Shown: in pieces, positions 8,592-17,604 of the stretch
How positions within the stretch are numbered: position 1 is the stretch's first letter
Layout: each line of letters begins with the position of its first letter
Assembly (NCBI RefSeq): GCF_030063305.1
Contig: NZ_JASISV010000002.1
Location: forward strand, 992,001-1,056,000
Length of the DNA stretch: 64,000 nt
Direction: 5' to 3'
Source of the DNA: Salinibacterium sp. G-O1
Lineage (GTDB): Bacteria; Actinomycetota; Actinomycetes; Actinomycetales; Microbacteriaceae
Notes under the pieces: model-generated
What the model saw: only the letters and a program-made list of their open reading frames with translations
The model's database searches: none
What the model was told of the DNA's origin: nothing
Position numbers and translations under genes: made by a program

Positions 8592-9719
8592 CTAACGGGC
8601 GAGCCTCAGTTCGATGACCTCAACGACATGGGGGAACAGTGGATGCGTCGGCTCAAGCCCGGTGATCGACTCCGCCAGCTCCTCCGCCGTGGAACCACCG
8701 TTGAGCATCGCCTGAAGCTCCACGCTCTCGGCATCCTCCTTGATATCGAACCGGAGAGCCGCCCCAACCGCGTTGAGCAGGTTCCACACCTCGAGGCCGC
8801 GCTCGGCGAGCTCAGCGGCCGGACCGATGAACCGTTCCTTGCGGCTGAGCTTTCGCAGCGGACCACGGCCCACCCGCTCGCAGGTGTCGGGAAGCGCAGG
8901 GTTCGAGATTCGCTTCAGCGTCTTCTCGATGTATTCCTGCTGCTCATCCGGATCGAAGCCGTGCTTGGCGACAAGCAACTCCTTCGTCTCGCCGAGCACC
9001 GCACGAATCTCGGCCTGCAGCTCAGGGGACGCCAGTGCCTCGCGAATCGACACCCAGCCGCGGTCAATGCCGTGGTAGGCCGCTGCGGCATGAGCCGTGT
9101 TGACGGTGAACAGCTTGCGTTCGATGAACGGGGCGAGGTCGTCGACCCAGGTGATGCCGTAGATGTCCGGCGTTGAACCGTTGAACGGCGTGCGGTCAAC
9201 CACCCATTCGAAGAACGATTCGATCGTGACATCCACGCTGCTGGCCTGTTCCGGAACGATGCGGTCGATGGCGCAGTTGGCGAAGATGGCGTTGGTGGCT
9301 GGATCGTGTTTGCGCACTTCGGCGGCCAACACGTCGGTGCCCCCGATTGCGTTTTCGCAGGCGATGACGATCAGTGGTTCCGGGTTCGTGCGCGCGGCGA
9401 GGCCTTTCGCGATCACGGGGGCGACGAACTGGAGAATTCGCGCGCCGACCGCGGTTGTGACGATGTCGGCCTTGGCGATTTCCGCCACCACATCTGCTTC
9501 GTGCGTCTTGGAGTTGATCGCCCGATAGTTGTCGACGACCTTGGTAACGGCACCGTCGCCGACCTCGATCACCTCGTAACTATCACGGGCCTGCAGCGCA
9601 CCGATGAGCTCTTCGCTGACGTCGGCGAACACCACCTCGTAGCCGCTCTCGTGCAAAAACTGCGCGACGAATCCGCGCCCGATGTTGCCTGCCCCGAAAT
9701 GTACAGCCGTCTTTGCCAT
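8592..9719 (-). CDS. mtlD: Mannitol-1-phosphate 5-dehydrogenase
   Basis: This 375-aa NAD-dependent enzyme oxidises mannitol 1-phosphate to fructose 6-phosphate after PTS uptake. The N-terminal nucleotide-binding motif is [17 protein letters not shown]. The family motifs [12 protein letters not shown] and the catalytic-site segment [16 protein letters not shown] are visible. Length matches the family. No mtl PTS genes are adjacent. The ATG at 9719 was chosen over an upstream in-frame ATG because the Rossmann motif starts at once and TAGGAT lies 7 nt upstream. Confidence 0.94.
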   Translation of the reverse strand: MAKTAVHFGAGNIGRGFVAQFLHESGYEVVFADVSEELIGALQARDSYEVIEVGDGAVTKVVDNYRAINSKTHEADVVAEIAKADIVTTAVGARILQFVAPVIAKGLAARTNPEPLIVIACENAIGGTDVLAAEVRKHDPATNAIFANCAIDRIVPEQASSVDVTIESFFEWVVDRTPFNGSTPDIYGITWVDDLAPFIERKLFTVNTAHAAAAYHGIDRGWVSIREALASPELQAEIRAVLGETKELLVAKHGFDPDEQQEYIEKTLKRISNPALPDTCERVGRGPLRKLSRKERFIGPAAELAERGLEVWNLLNAVGAALRFDIKEDAESVELQAMLNGGSTAEELAESITGLEPTHPLFPHVVEVIELRLAR

Positions 9720-9726
9720 GTCATCG

Positions 9727-9732
9727 ATCCTA
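9727..9732 (-). promoter_or_regulatory. Candidate -10 box of mtlD
   Basis: TAGGAT on the minus strand, 7 nt before the mtlD ATG, fits a leaderless start. No regulator-like palindrome is seen between it and the inverted-repeat element at 9784. Confidence 0.45.
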
Positions 9733-9783
9733 TTCCGGCAAGCCGGACGATGGGCGTCCGGGGCGCACTTCACCCCCTCCCAC

Positions 9784-9874
9784 CCCTTCGGAAATTCAGG
9801 AAATCGCGGCTGCGCCGCCCCGTTTTATCCACTGCGACGGCGCGTCGGACCGCGTTTCCTGAATTTCCGAAGGG
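9784..9874. repeat. 91-bp element bounded by perfect 20-bp inverted repeats (element A)
   Basis: The arms 9784-9803 and 9855-9874 are perfect reverse complements (CCCTTCGGAAATTCAGGAAA). After one offset base, CGCGG pairs again inside. The centre is GC-rich with a short AT patch. The element fills most of the gap between mtlD and the xanthine dehydrogenase FAD gene. Its length and layout match elements at 40853-40944, 53171-53258 and 25499-25594. It has no T tract, so a simple terminator is unlikely. Confidence 0.85.
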
Positions 9875-9934
9875 CGGGCTGGGGAAACGGCGTGTTACAC
9901 GCGCGTCACAACAATGCGGTTGACTCAGGAGATC

Positions 9935-10711
9935 ATGGATCTGATCGACGTAGAACACGTGCGGGTGGCACACACCCGCGCCGAGACGGCCCTCGCCCCG
10001 GGCGAACGCGCCATGGGCGGTGGCACCTGGCTCTACTCGGAGCCGCAGCCGGGGTTGACCGGCATCGTCGATCTCGCAGGCATGGGTTGGGAACCGGTCG
10101 TTCGCACCGCGGAGACGATCACGATTGCGGCGACGTGCACCATCGAAACGCTGCGGAGGCTGCCCGAGCCGCTCTTCGAGCAGTGCGCAGACTCGCTTCT
10201 CGCATCGTGGAAGATCTTGTCGATCGCCACCGTCGGAGGCAACATTGCGCTCGCACTGCCCGCCGGACCCATGACCTCGCTTGCCGCCTCCCTCGATGGC
10301 ATCGCCGTTATCTGGACGGTCGACGGCGGCGAGCGCCGCGTGCCCGTCGCCGATTTCGTGACGGGGGTCACCACCACAGCGCTCGGTGCCGGCGAGATCC
10401 TGCGCTCCATCGAGCTGCCCATCGCTTCACTGCACCGCACCGCATTCCGTCGCATCTCCCGCTCCCCGATGGGCCGCACCGGCACTCTCGTGATCGGGCG
10501 AGTGGATGCCTCGGGCGAGACGGTCTTCACCGTGACGGGTGGCACGCCCCGACCACGGCAGCTCAGGTTCGACGGTGCTCCCAGCGCCGCGGATTTGGCA
10601 TCCGGTGTCGATTCGATCGCCGACTGGTACGACGACCCGCACGGCGCCCCGGACTGGCGCCGCGCGATGAGCATGCTCTTCGTCGAGCAGATCCGGCAGG
10701 AGCTGTCATGA
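9935..10711 (+). CDS. Xanthine dehydrogenase-type FAD-binding subunit
   Basis: This 258-aa subunit has the FAD_binding_5/CO dehydrogenase flavoprotein fold. It passes electrons from the FeS clusters of the partner to NAD or oxygen. The FAD loops are visible as MGGGTWLYSEPQPG and IATVGGNIALALPAGPM. It overlaps the following FeS/Mo gene by ATGA, so the two form one complex. I chose the ATG at 9935 because AGGAG precedes it, though the spacing is only 3 nt; an ATG at 9914 without a ribosome site is the alternative. Adjacent purine genes point to xanthine or hypoxanthine as substrate. Confidence 0.88.
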   Translation: MDLIDVEHVRVAHTRAETALAPGERAMGGGTWLYSEPQPGLTGIVDLAGMGWEPVVRTAETITIAATCTIETLRRLPEPLFEQCADSLLASWKILSIATVGGNIALALPAGPMTSLAASLDGIAVIWTVDGGERRVPVADFVTGVTTTALGAGEILRSIELPIASLHRTAFRRISRSPMGRTGTLVIGRVDASGETVFTVTGGTPRPRQLRFDGAPSAADLASGVDSIADWYDDPHGAPDWRRAMSMLFVEQIRQELS

Positions 10712-13332
10712 GGTTCACCATCAATGGCGACGCCGTCAAGGTCGAGGCCAGGCCGGGTCAGGTGCTGCGCACCCTCCTGCGTGAACTCGACCACGTGGAG
10801 GTCAAGAAGGGCTGCGACGCCGGTGACTGCGGCGCCTGCACGGTGCTGCTCGATGGCGGTGCGGTGCACTCGTGCCTCGTCCCGGTCCACCGGCTCGATG
10901 GCGCGCACGTCACGACGGTGTCGGGGCTCGGAACTGTCGAGAACCCCCATCCGATGCAGCGGTCGTTTGTGGAGGCCGGTGGCTTCCAGTGCGGGTTCTG
11001 CACGGCCGGGCTGGTGGTCACGGCATCGACCTTCACCGAGGCCGATCACGACGATCTTCCGCGGCTGTTGAAGGGCAACCTCTGCCGCTGCACCGGCTAT
11101 CGAGCGATCCATGACGCGATCACCGGTGTGTCGAACACGACCACCGCGGCCGCCGGTGACGCCGCCGGTATCTCGATCGCTCCCCCGGCCGCCCTGCGCG
11201 TGGTGACGGGGACCGAGCCGTACACACTTGATCTGAAGACGACCGGGCTTCTGCACCTTGCCGTGCTGGGTAGCCCCTACGCTCACGCGCGGATCGTCTC
11301 GATCGACTCGAGCGCGGCCGAGGCAATCGACGGAGTGCGCGCCGTTCTCACCCACCACGACTCCCCCGGCGTCCACTTCTCGACGGCCAGGCACGAAGAT
11401 CGCAACGATGACCCGGATGATTCGCTCGTGTTCGACACGGTCGTGAGGTTCCGCGGCCAGCGGGTGGCGGCCGTGATCGCGGACACTGTGCGCATCGCGG
11501 AACGTGCGCTCAGCGCCATCCGCGTGGAGTACGAGGTGCTGCCTGCCGTCTTCGATCCGCGGGAGGCCCGCAAGCCGGGCGCGCCGCTCGTGCACGGCGA
11601 CAAGGGGCCCGAGTCGCGCATCGCCGCCCCCGATCGCAACACCGTGGCCGAGTTTCACGGTGAACTCGGCGATGTGGATGCCGCTGTCGCGAGGTCCGCG
11701 GCGAGCGTCAGCGGAACCTGGACCACGCAGCGCGTCAACCATGTCGCCCTCGAGACTCACGCGTCGCGCGGCTGGATCGACGGTGACGGCCGGCTGGTGC
11801 TGCGCACCTCGAGCCAGGTTCCGTTCCTGGTGCGTGACGAGTTGTGCCATATCTTCGGGCTGGAACCCGAAAAGGTGCGGGTGTTCACCGCCAGGGTTGG
11901 CGGCGGTTTCGGCGGCAAGCAGGAGCTGCTCACCGAAGATCTCGTGACCCTCGCCGTCATGAAAACCGGCAGCGCCGTGCAATACGAGTTCACCCGCGAG
12001 GACGAGTTCACGATAGCTCCGACGCGGCATCCGATGCAGGTATCGGTCACTGTTGCCGCATCATCCGACGGCGTGCTTACGGCGCTGGCCGTCGACCAGC
12101 TGATGGATACCGGTGCGTACGGCAACCACGGGGTCGGTGTGATGTTCCACTCCATCCACGAGTCGATACAGGTCTACCGTTGCGCCAACAAGCGAGTGGA
12201 TGCGCAGTCGGTGTATACCAACAACCTTCCCTCTGGCGCGTTCCGCGGGTATGGCCTCGGGCAGGTCATCTATGCGATCGAGTCCGCCCTCGATGAGCTG
12301 GCGCGCAAGCTCGGCATCGATGCCTTCGAACTGCGCCGCCGCAACGTGATCGTGCCCGGCGACAATTTCGTGGTCACTGACGCCGAAGCGCAGAGTGACC
12401 TGTCGATGGCGAGCTATGGGCTCGACCAGTGCCTCGACCTCGCCGAGGCGGCCCTCGACCACGGTCTCACCGGCCCGGAAGGCTGGCCGGTTGGCACGGG
12501 GATGGCCCTCGCGATGATCGCGACCATTGCCCCTCGCGGCCACTATGCGACGGCAACGGTCTCGGTGCTGGATGACGGCGCCGGCGTGGCCACGGATGCG
12601 GTCTTCGAGATCGCGGTCGGCACCGCCGAGTTTGGCAACGGCACCACCACGGTGCACACCCAGCTTGTCGCGACGGCACTCGGCACCACGGTCGACCGCA
12701 TCCGGATTCGCCAGTCAGACACAGACGCCACCAGCTACGACACGGGAGCGTTCGGGTCGGCCGGGGTGGTCGTCGCGGGTAAGGCGCTGCTGGCAGCCGC
12801 CGAGCAGTTGCGCGACCTCATCGCCTCCCACGGACTCACCGCCGGGCTCTCCGCCACCGCCGAGCACGACGGAACGCCCCGCAGCGTGTCGTTCAACGTG
12901 CACGCCTTCAGGGTTGCCGTGAACACCGCGACCGGCGAGGTGCAGATCCTGCAGTCGATCCAGGCCGCCGATGCCGGTGTGGTGCTCAACCCCGAGCAGC
13001 TCAGGGGCCAGATCGAGGGCGGCACGGCCCAGGCCATCGGCACGGCGCTGTTCGAGGAGGTGCTGCTCGACGGCGAGGGCCGTGTCACCACGACCGCTCT
13101 GCGCAATTACCACATCCCCCGGTTTGCCGACCTCCCGGTAACCGAGGTGCTGTTCGCCAACACCCACGACCCGCTGGGGCCGCTCGGCGCCAAGTCGATG
13201 AGTGAGGCTCCGTACAACCCGGTCGCTCCCGCGCTCGCCAACGCGATCAGGGACGCGATGGGGGTACGCAGCTTCGAGCTGCCGATGTCACGCGATCGGC
13301 TGTGGCGGCTGGCATCCACGCAACCCTCCTAG
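10708..13332 (+). CDS. Xanthine dehydrogenase, fused [2Fe-2S] and molybdopterin subunits
   Basis: This 874-aa protein joins two domains that are often separate. Residues 1 to about 160 form the [2Fe-2S] domain, with the plant-type cluster (GCDAGDCGACTVLL) and the second cluster (CGFCTAG, CRCTGY). The rest is the molybdenum hydroxylase domain with GGGFGGKQE, SGAFRGYGLGQ, GTAEFGNGTTTVHTQ and the catalytic-glutamate segment GAKSMSEAPYNPVAPALANA. The enzyme hydroxylates hypoxanthine and xanthine to urate. It overlaps the FAD gene by four bases. XdhC lies downstream on the other strand, and molybdopterin genes are elsewhere in the window. Confidence 0.92.
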   Translation: MRFTINGDAVKVEARPGQVLRTLLRELDHVEVKKGCDAGDCGACTVLLDGGAVHSCLVPVHRLDGAHVTTVSGLGTVENPHPMQRSFVEAGGFQCGFCTAGLVVTASTFTEADHDDLPRLLKGNLCRCTGYRAIHDAITGVSNTTTAAAGDAAGISIAPPAALRVVTGTEPYTLDLKTTGLLHLAVLGSPYAHARIVSIDSSAAEAIDGVRAVLTHHDSPGVHFSTARHEDRNDDPDDSLVFDTVVRFRGQRVAAVIADTVRIAERALSAIRVEYEVLPAVFDPREARKPGAPLVHGDKGPESRIAAPDRNTVAEFHGELGDVDAAVARSAASVSGTWTTQRVNHVALETHASRGWIDGDGRLVLRTSSQVPFLVRDELCHIFGLEPEKVRVFTARVGGGFGGKQELLTEDLVTLAVMKTGSAVQYEFTREDEFTIAPTRHPMQVSVTVAASSDGVLTALAVDQLMDTGAYGNHGVGVMFHSIHESIQVYRCANKRVDAQSVYTNNLPSGAFRGYGLGQVIYAIESALDELARKLGIDAFELRRRNVIVPGDNFVVTDAEAQSDLSMASYGLDQCLDLAEAALDHGLTGPEGWPVGTGMALAMIATIAPRGHYATATVSVLDDGAGVATDAVFEIAVGTAEFGNGTTTVHTQLVATALGTTVDRIRIRQSDTDATSYDTGAFGSAGVVVAGKALLAAAEQLRDLIASHGLTAGLSATAEHDGTPRSVSFNVHAFRVAVNTATGEVQILQSIQAADAGVVLNPEQLRGQIEGGTAQAIGTALFEEVLLDGEGRVTTTALRNYHIPRFADLPVTEVLFANTHDPLGPLGAKSMSEAPYNPVAPALANAIRDAMGVRSFELPMSRDRLWRLASTQPS

Positions 13333-13455
13333 CGGGCGCCGAGATTGCTCACTTTGTCGCTATCCGAAAGTTCTTAGCGGCAGTTTGCGCAAAGTCGGCG
13401 GACCGGACCGGGCCGGCGGGCCGGGTCGGGGGCGCCGGGCCGAGGGCGCCTAACG

Positions 13456-14379
13456 TCAGGCGGTGACCCTGCGTGACACGGTGTGGATGGCGCCGGTCGT
13501 AACTGCCAGCGGGAGCGCCGTGCTGTCGGTGCGAGCGGCGAGCACCTCGGCGAGGACAGACAGGGCTGTCTCCCCCGGCGTGCTGGCACCGAGGTCGAGA
13601 CCGATCGGTGAGTGCAGGCGCAGCATCGCCGACTCCGTCACTCCCCGTTCGAGCAGCGAGGCGACCCTGCGATCGTGGGTGTTGCGCGATCCCATCGCCC
13701 CCACGTACGCGACCGGGAGTTCGAGCGCCATGGCCACAAGCTCGGCGTCGAACCTCGCGTCGTGGCTGAGGATGCAGATCACGGTCTGCTCGTCGACGTC
13801 GGTGGCCGCGAGGTAGTCGGTGGGCCACGAGACCACGACCTCGGCCGTCGGGAACCGGGCGGATGTCGCGAACAGCGGCCGCGGATCGCACACCGTGACG
13901 CGATAGCCGAGTGCCGCCGCGGCGGGGGCCAGGGCTGCTGAGAACTCCATCGCGCCGAAGATGATCATCCGCCGCTGGATCGGAGGGTGCTCTACAAAAA
14001 CCTCGACGTCGTCGCCCTCGCAGATGATGCTCGTGATGGGCGAGCGGTCGCGCAGCGCAGCCACGATCGCGGGGGTGACGGCCTGGACGTGGATGCGCAG
14101 TTGGCCGCCGCACGTGAGACCGACGTTGAAGGCGGTCTCGTCACTGACCCCGAACTCGACGGTGCGTGCCACGCCATCCTGAAGCACGAGGTCGCACGTT
14201 TCGACGACGGATCCCTCAACACAGCCACCCGCGATACTTCCGATCACGGTCTCGCCGTCGAACGCCATCGATGAACCGGTGGTTCGCGGAGCGCTGCCAT
14301 CGATCGAGATCGCCGTCGCTACCGCGAGCGTGCGCCCAGCATCCACCGCCTCGAGGATGCGTTCAGCGATGTCGAACAT
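13456..14379 (-). CDS. XdhC/CoxI-type molybdenum cofactor maturation protein
   Basis: This 307-aa protein has the two-part XdhC layout: an N-terminal CoxI-type domain (AVATAISIDGSAPRTTGSSMA, IAGGCVEGSVVE) and a C-terminal Rossmann domain (IIFGAMEFSAALAPAAAALGY, SHDARFDAEL, VGAMGSRNTHDRR). Family members bind molybdopterin and help insert the sulfurated cofactor into xanthine dehydrogenase. It is convergent with the dehydrogenase genes. The conserved cysteine in GGCVEG and another in LTCGGQLRI are present. The ATG at 14379 is preferred because family proteins begin with a short MFDIAERI-like helix. Confidence 0.9.
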   Translation of the reverse strand: MFDIAERILEAVDAGRTLAVATAISIDGSAPRTTGSSMAFDGETVIGSIAGGCVEGSVVETCDLVLQDGVARTVEFGVSDETAFNVGLTCGGQLRIHVQAVTPAIVAALRDRSPITSIICEGDDVEVFVEHPPIQRRMIIFGAMEFSAALAPAAAALGYRVTVCDPRPLFATSARFPTAEVVVSWPTDYLAATDVDEQTVICILSHDARFDAELVAMALELPVAYVGAMGSRNTHDRRVASLLERGVTESAMLRLHSPIGLDLGASTPGETALSVLAEVLAARTDSTALPLAVTTGAIHTVSRRVTA

Positions 14380-14413
14380 GCGTCCAGAATCGCACATTCG
14401 CGTTTCATCGGCG

Positions 14414-15238
14414 TTACGAAATGCCCACCATGGCGGCACTGGCGTCCCACAGCCGGCTCGACAGCCCGGCCTCGTAGGCCTGCGCGTTGGCCTTGGCCAC
14501 CCGACGCTTGCTGAAGTATTCGCCCAGCGGCCAGTGAGTGTCAGGGTGCGACGACGCGAGCCACACCAGGGTGTCAGCGCCGGTCTCGGCCGTGCCGAGG
14601 AACCGGCTCAGCACTGTGCGATACACGAATCGCAGCACACTCGAACTCTCTGCGGCGAAGTTCGTGGCGATCACACCGGGGTGGAATGAGGCCGAGCGAA
14701 TTCCGTGGGCGCGGAACCTGGCATCCAGTTCCTTCGCGAACAGGATGTTGGCCAGCTTCGCATCGCCGTATGCCTTGTTCGGCGAGTACTTCCTGGCGTT
14801 CTGGATGTCGTCGACATCGATCTTGCCGTAGAGAATGTTCGCGATGCTCGCGGTGCCGATGACGGTCGCGCCGCTCTCGACCAGTCGCGTCATGAGCAGG
14901 TTGGTGAGCAGGAACGGCGCCAGGTGGTTGACCTGCATGGTCTTCTCAAACCCGTCGACGGTGAGCTCGCGCGCTGCCATGATCCCGCCGGCGTTGTTCG
15001 CAAGCACATCGATCCGCGGGTAGGTGGCGAGCAGTGTTGCCGCGAGCTCGCGCACGTCATCCAGCCGTGCGAAGTCGGCGAGGTGGTACGGAGCACCCAG
15101 CTCATCAGCTATCGCCTTCGTCTTCTGCGGCGAGCGCCCGACGAGCACGATGGTGTCGCCGTTGCCAGACAGCGCTCTGGCCGCTGCGGCCCCGATGCCA
15201 TCGCTTGCGCCGGTGATGATGATGGTCCTGCCGGTCAT
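14414..15238 (-). CDS. Short-chain dehydrogenase/reductase
   Basis: This 274-aa protein has the Rossmann TGASDGIGAAAARAL motif at its N-terminus, NNAGG, and a catalytic YSPNKAYGDAKLANIL segment with YxxxK (YGDAK). This form, with LANILFAKEL after the active site, is typical of the retinol-dehydrogenase-like SDR group. The substrate is unknown. AGGAG lies 7 nt before the ATG. It runs parallel to XdhC but with a separate ribosome site, so a link to purine metabolism is not shown. Confidence 0.9.
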   Translation of the reverse strand: MTGRTIIITGASDGIGAAAARALSGNGDTIVLVGRSPQKTKAIADELGAPYHLADFARLDDVRELAATLLATYPRIDVLANNAGGIMAARELTVDGFEKTMQVNHLAPFLLTNLLMTRLVESGATVIGTASIANILYGKIDVDDIQNARKYSPNKAYGDAKLANILFAKELDARFRAHGIRSASFHPGVIATNFAAESSSVLRFVYRTVLSRFLGTAETGADTLVWLASSHPDTHWPLGEYFSKRRVAKANAQAYEAGLSSRLWDASAAMVGIS

Positions 15239-15367
15239 GCACGTGCTCCTGTCGTAACCAGTCTTCAGCGTAAGCGGTTGCGCCCGGCCCACCTGACAGC
15301 CGGCAGTGGAGCGTCACATGCCTGATTCGTCATATGCGCGACACATCGCGGTGCTAGAAACGACTCC

Positions 15368-16654
15368 ATGCTCACCATCTCGAACGCAACAGCGATCGTC
15401 ATCGACCAATCCACCGAGTCCGCGGGCGATCTTCACTTCGCTGATGCTCCGGATGACGCCATCGACGCCACCGACTGCGTTGTCACCCCTGGTCTCGTGA
15501 ACGCCCACCATCACCTGATGCAGAGCGCGTTTCGCACGCTCCCCGAAACCCGGGGCGTGCCGATGTCACACTGGCTGCCGACGATGGCTGCGGCCTACGC
15601 CAGGGTCGGGGTGGATGCCGGGCTGGCATCCGCCGCGGCATCCGTTGGCATCGCGGAGGGTCTGCTCAACGGTGTCACGACGGTCGCCGACCATCACCTC
15701 AGCTGGCCGAGCGGAGTCGACACGGTCGCCATCGCGATGGCGGTCGCGGATTCCGCCAGCACCCTGGGCGGTCGACTTGTGTTCGTGCGCGGCGCGGCCC
15801 GCGCCGACCCGCAGGAGGCAGCGGCTTCGGCGGAGGCGATCGTCCAGGCGCTGCTTCCCGGCGCCGCCGGACGGCCCGCCGCGGGCGGAGTGAGCGACGA
15901 CGGCATGCTGCAGCTCGCCGTGGGTCCGGCCGGTGCACACAGTGACCCGAGAGAAACGTTTGAGCTTCTCGGCGAGGTCGCGGCGAAACACGGGCTGCGC
16001 CGGCGCACGCAGGCCAACGAGCAGGTGGATGTCGCGATCGCGCTGGAAAAGTACGGAACGCGACCCATCGACCTGCTGGAGGAGTGGGGCTGGCTCGCCG
16101 ACGATGTCACCCTCGCTCACCTCTGCGACGTGACCGCCGACGAGATCAGGCGGCTCGCTGCATCCGGGATCACGGCGACCCACGCCCCGGGGTGCGATCT
16201 GCCCATGGGGTGGGGAATCGCTCCCGTCGCAGCGCTCCAGGCCGCCGGGGTGGTTGTCGGTCTCGGCACCAGTGGTGGCGGCAGCAACGACGCGGGCCAT
16301 CTGCTCGCCGATGCCAGACTCGCCATGCAGGTCGCCCCGCTGGTGGGACCAGCCGTGCCGGCGCGGACGGTTCTCGGGATGGCGACCGCCGGTTCCTCTG
16401 CTGGGTTGGGCCGCCCCGAGCTGGGACACCTGCGCCAGGGCTCGGCCACCGACCTGTGCGTGTGGGACATATCGGGGGTTGCCGACGCTGGAGTCGCCGA
16501 CCCGGTGGCGGGGCTGCTGTGGGCGAATCCGGGCCGACGCCCGAAACACGTGGTGGTTGCGGGCCGGGTCGTCGTGCGCGACTACCGGCTGGTTGCCGCC
16601 GACGAACTCGACCTCGTTGCGAATCTCAACCGACGACTGGCGCACCCACGTTAG
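15368..16654 (+). CDS. 8-oxoguanine-deaminase/TrzN-like amidohydrolase with altered metal ligands
   Basis: This 428-aa protein is full length for the amidohydrolase superfamily. The HxH pair is present (VNAHHHLMQ), as is the later histidine in LAHLCDV. Two usual ligands are changed. The strand-5 histidine of the common HTHLAE motif is Gln in RRRTQANEQ, and the strand-8 aspartate of GxDGSASND is Ser in GLGTSGGGSND. Related enzymes deaminate 8-oxoguanine, or S-triazines, using one metal. The context (xanthine dehydrogenase, uricase) suggests purine deamination, but activity is doubtful. A TAGAAA box 7 nt before the ATG may be its -10. Confidence 0.8.
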   Translation: MLTISNATAIVIDQSTESAGDLHFADAPDDAIDATDCVVTPGLVNAHHHLMQSAFRTLPETRGVPMSHWLPTMAAAYARVGVDAGLASAAASVGIAEGLLNGVTTVADHHLSWPSGVDTVAIAMAVADSASTLGGRLVFVRGAARADPQEAAASAEAIVQALLPGAAGRPAAGGVSDDGMLQLAVGPAGAHSDPRETFELLGEVAAKHGLRRRTQANEQVDVAIALEKYGTRPIDLLEEWGWLADDVTLAHLCDVTADEIRRLAASGITATHAPGCDLPMGWGIAPVAALQAAGVVVGLGTSGGGSNDAGHLLADARLAMQVAPLVGPAVPARTVLGMATAGSSAGLGRPELGHLRQGSATDLCVWDISGVADAGVADPVAGLLWANPGRRPKHVVVAGRVVVRDYRLVAADELDLVANLNRRLAHPR

Positions 16655-17604
16655 AGCTCGAGCGTGAGTTTGGGTCCGGCCGAACGTGACACGCAGACGT
16701 ACATCACGTCGTTGGCGGCCTGCTCATCGGGGGTGAGTATCGAGTCGCGGTGGTCGATCTCGCCATCCATGACGCGCACCTCACAGGTGCCACAGGTGCC
16801 TTCGCGGCAGCTCGACAGCACGAGCACTCCGGCCTCCTCAACGACGTCCAGGATGCTGCGCTCGGGTGGCACCGTCAACTCGAGACCTGAGAAGGCGAGT
16901 TCGACCTCGAACGGCTCGGCGAGCATGGGCTCGCCCATGTCTTTGGGCTCGAACCGCTCGATCTTCAGCTGCCGACCGGTCGCCGCGATCTCCACCGCCT
17001 CGATGAGGCGCGACGGACCGCAACAATACGTGGTCGTAAACGGCGGGAGATCGGTGAACAGCCCGGAAAGGTCAAGACGGTCACCCTCGTCGGCGGCGTG
17101 GATCGTCACGTTGTTCGGGAATTTCTCAAGCAGCTCGTCGACCAGCGCCATCGTCGACCGCGACCGTCCCGCATATTCGAGCCTGAAGTCGACTCCCACA
17201 GCGGCCGCTGACGCAACCATTGCCGAGATCGGGGTGATTCCGATGCCGCCGGCGATGAACAGGTAGCGGGTGCCCCGCTCCGGCACGAACTCAAAGTGGT
17301 TGCGCGGTCCGGCCACCCGAACCGTTGCTCCGACCACCAGTGAATCATGCACCCAGAGCGAGCCTCCGCGTCCGTCAGGTTCGCGCAACACCCCGATACG
17401 CCAGGTGTTGCTGTCCGATATTCCGCACAGGGAATATTGGCGAGAATCTCCATCCGGAAGCAGCACATCGATGTGCGCGCCGGGCTGCCATCGTGGCAAG
17501 GACAGCCCGGAAACCGATTCCAGATCGATCAATTCGATCTCGGCCGCGCCCCGAGTGCGTGCGACTACGACCATGTCGAAAGCTGAATCATCAAGTGCGT
17601 TCAT
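16651..17604 (-). CDS. Phthalate-dioxygenase-reductase-type oxidoreductase (FMN/NAD and 2Fe-2S)
   Basis: This 317-aa reductase has three domains in order: flavin binding (RQYSLCGISDSNTWRIGVLR), NAD binding (YLFIAGGIGITPISAMVASA), and a C-terminal plant-type ferredoxin (SCREGTCGTCEVRVMDGEIDHRD, with a later VCVSRS cysteine). Such proteins carry electrons from NADH to Rieske oxygenases, demethylases or cytochrome P450s. No oxygenase gene is in the window, so the partner is unknown. Its stop overlaps that of the convergent amidohydrolase. Its ATG overlaps the stop of a cupin-like remnant, so it was once second in an operon. Confidence 0.9.
   Translation of the reverse strand: MNALDDSAFDMVVVARTRGAAEIELIDLESVSGLSLPRWQPGAHIDVLLPDGDSRQYSLCGISDSNTWRIGVLREPDGRGGSLWVHDSLVVGATVRVAGPRNHFEFVPERGTRYLFIAGGIGITPISAMVASAAAVGVDFRLEYAGRSRSTMALVDELLEKFPNNVTIHAADEGDRLDLSGLFTDLPPFTTTYCCGPSRLIEAVEIAATGRQLKIERFEPKDMGEPMLAEPFEVELAFSGLELTVPPERSILDVVEEAGVLVLSSCREGTCGTCEVRVMDGEIDHRDSILTPDEQAANDVMYVCVSRSAGPKLTLEL

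Noticed and set aside
10033-12030. Long antisense frame opposite the dehydrogenase genes
   Set aside because: It is rich in Arg, His and Gly with no family motif. High GC keeps antisense frames open; the plus-strand genes have full motifs.
9682-13332. A single 1216-codon frame
   Set aside because: Its first third is the shadow of the FAD gene in another frame. The real FeS/Mo gene starts at 10708 with an ATGA overlap.
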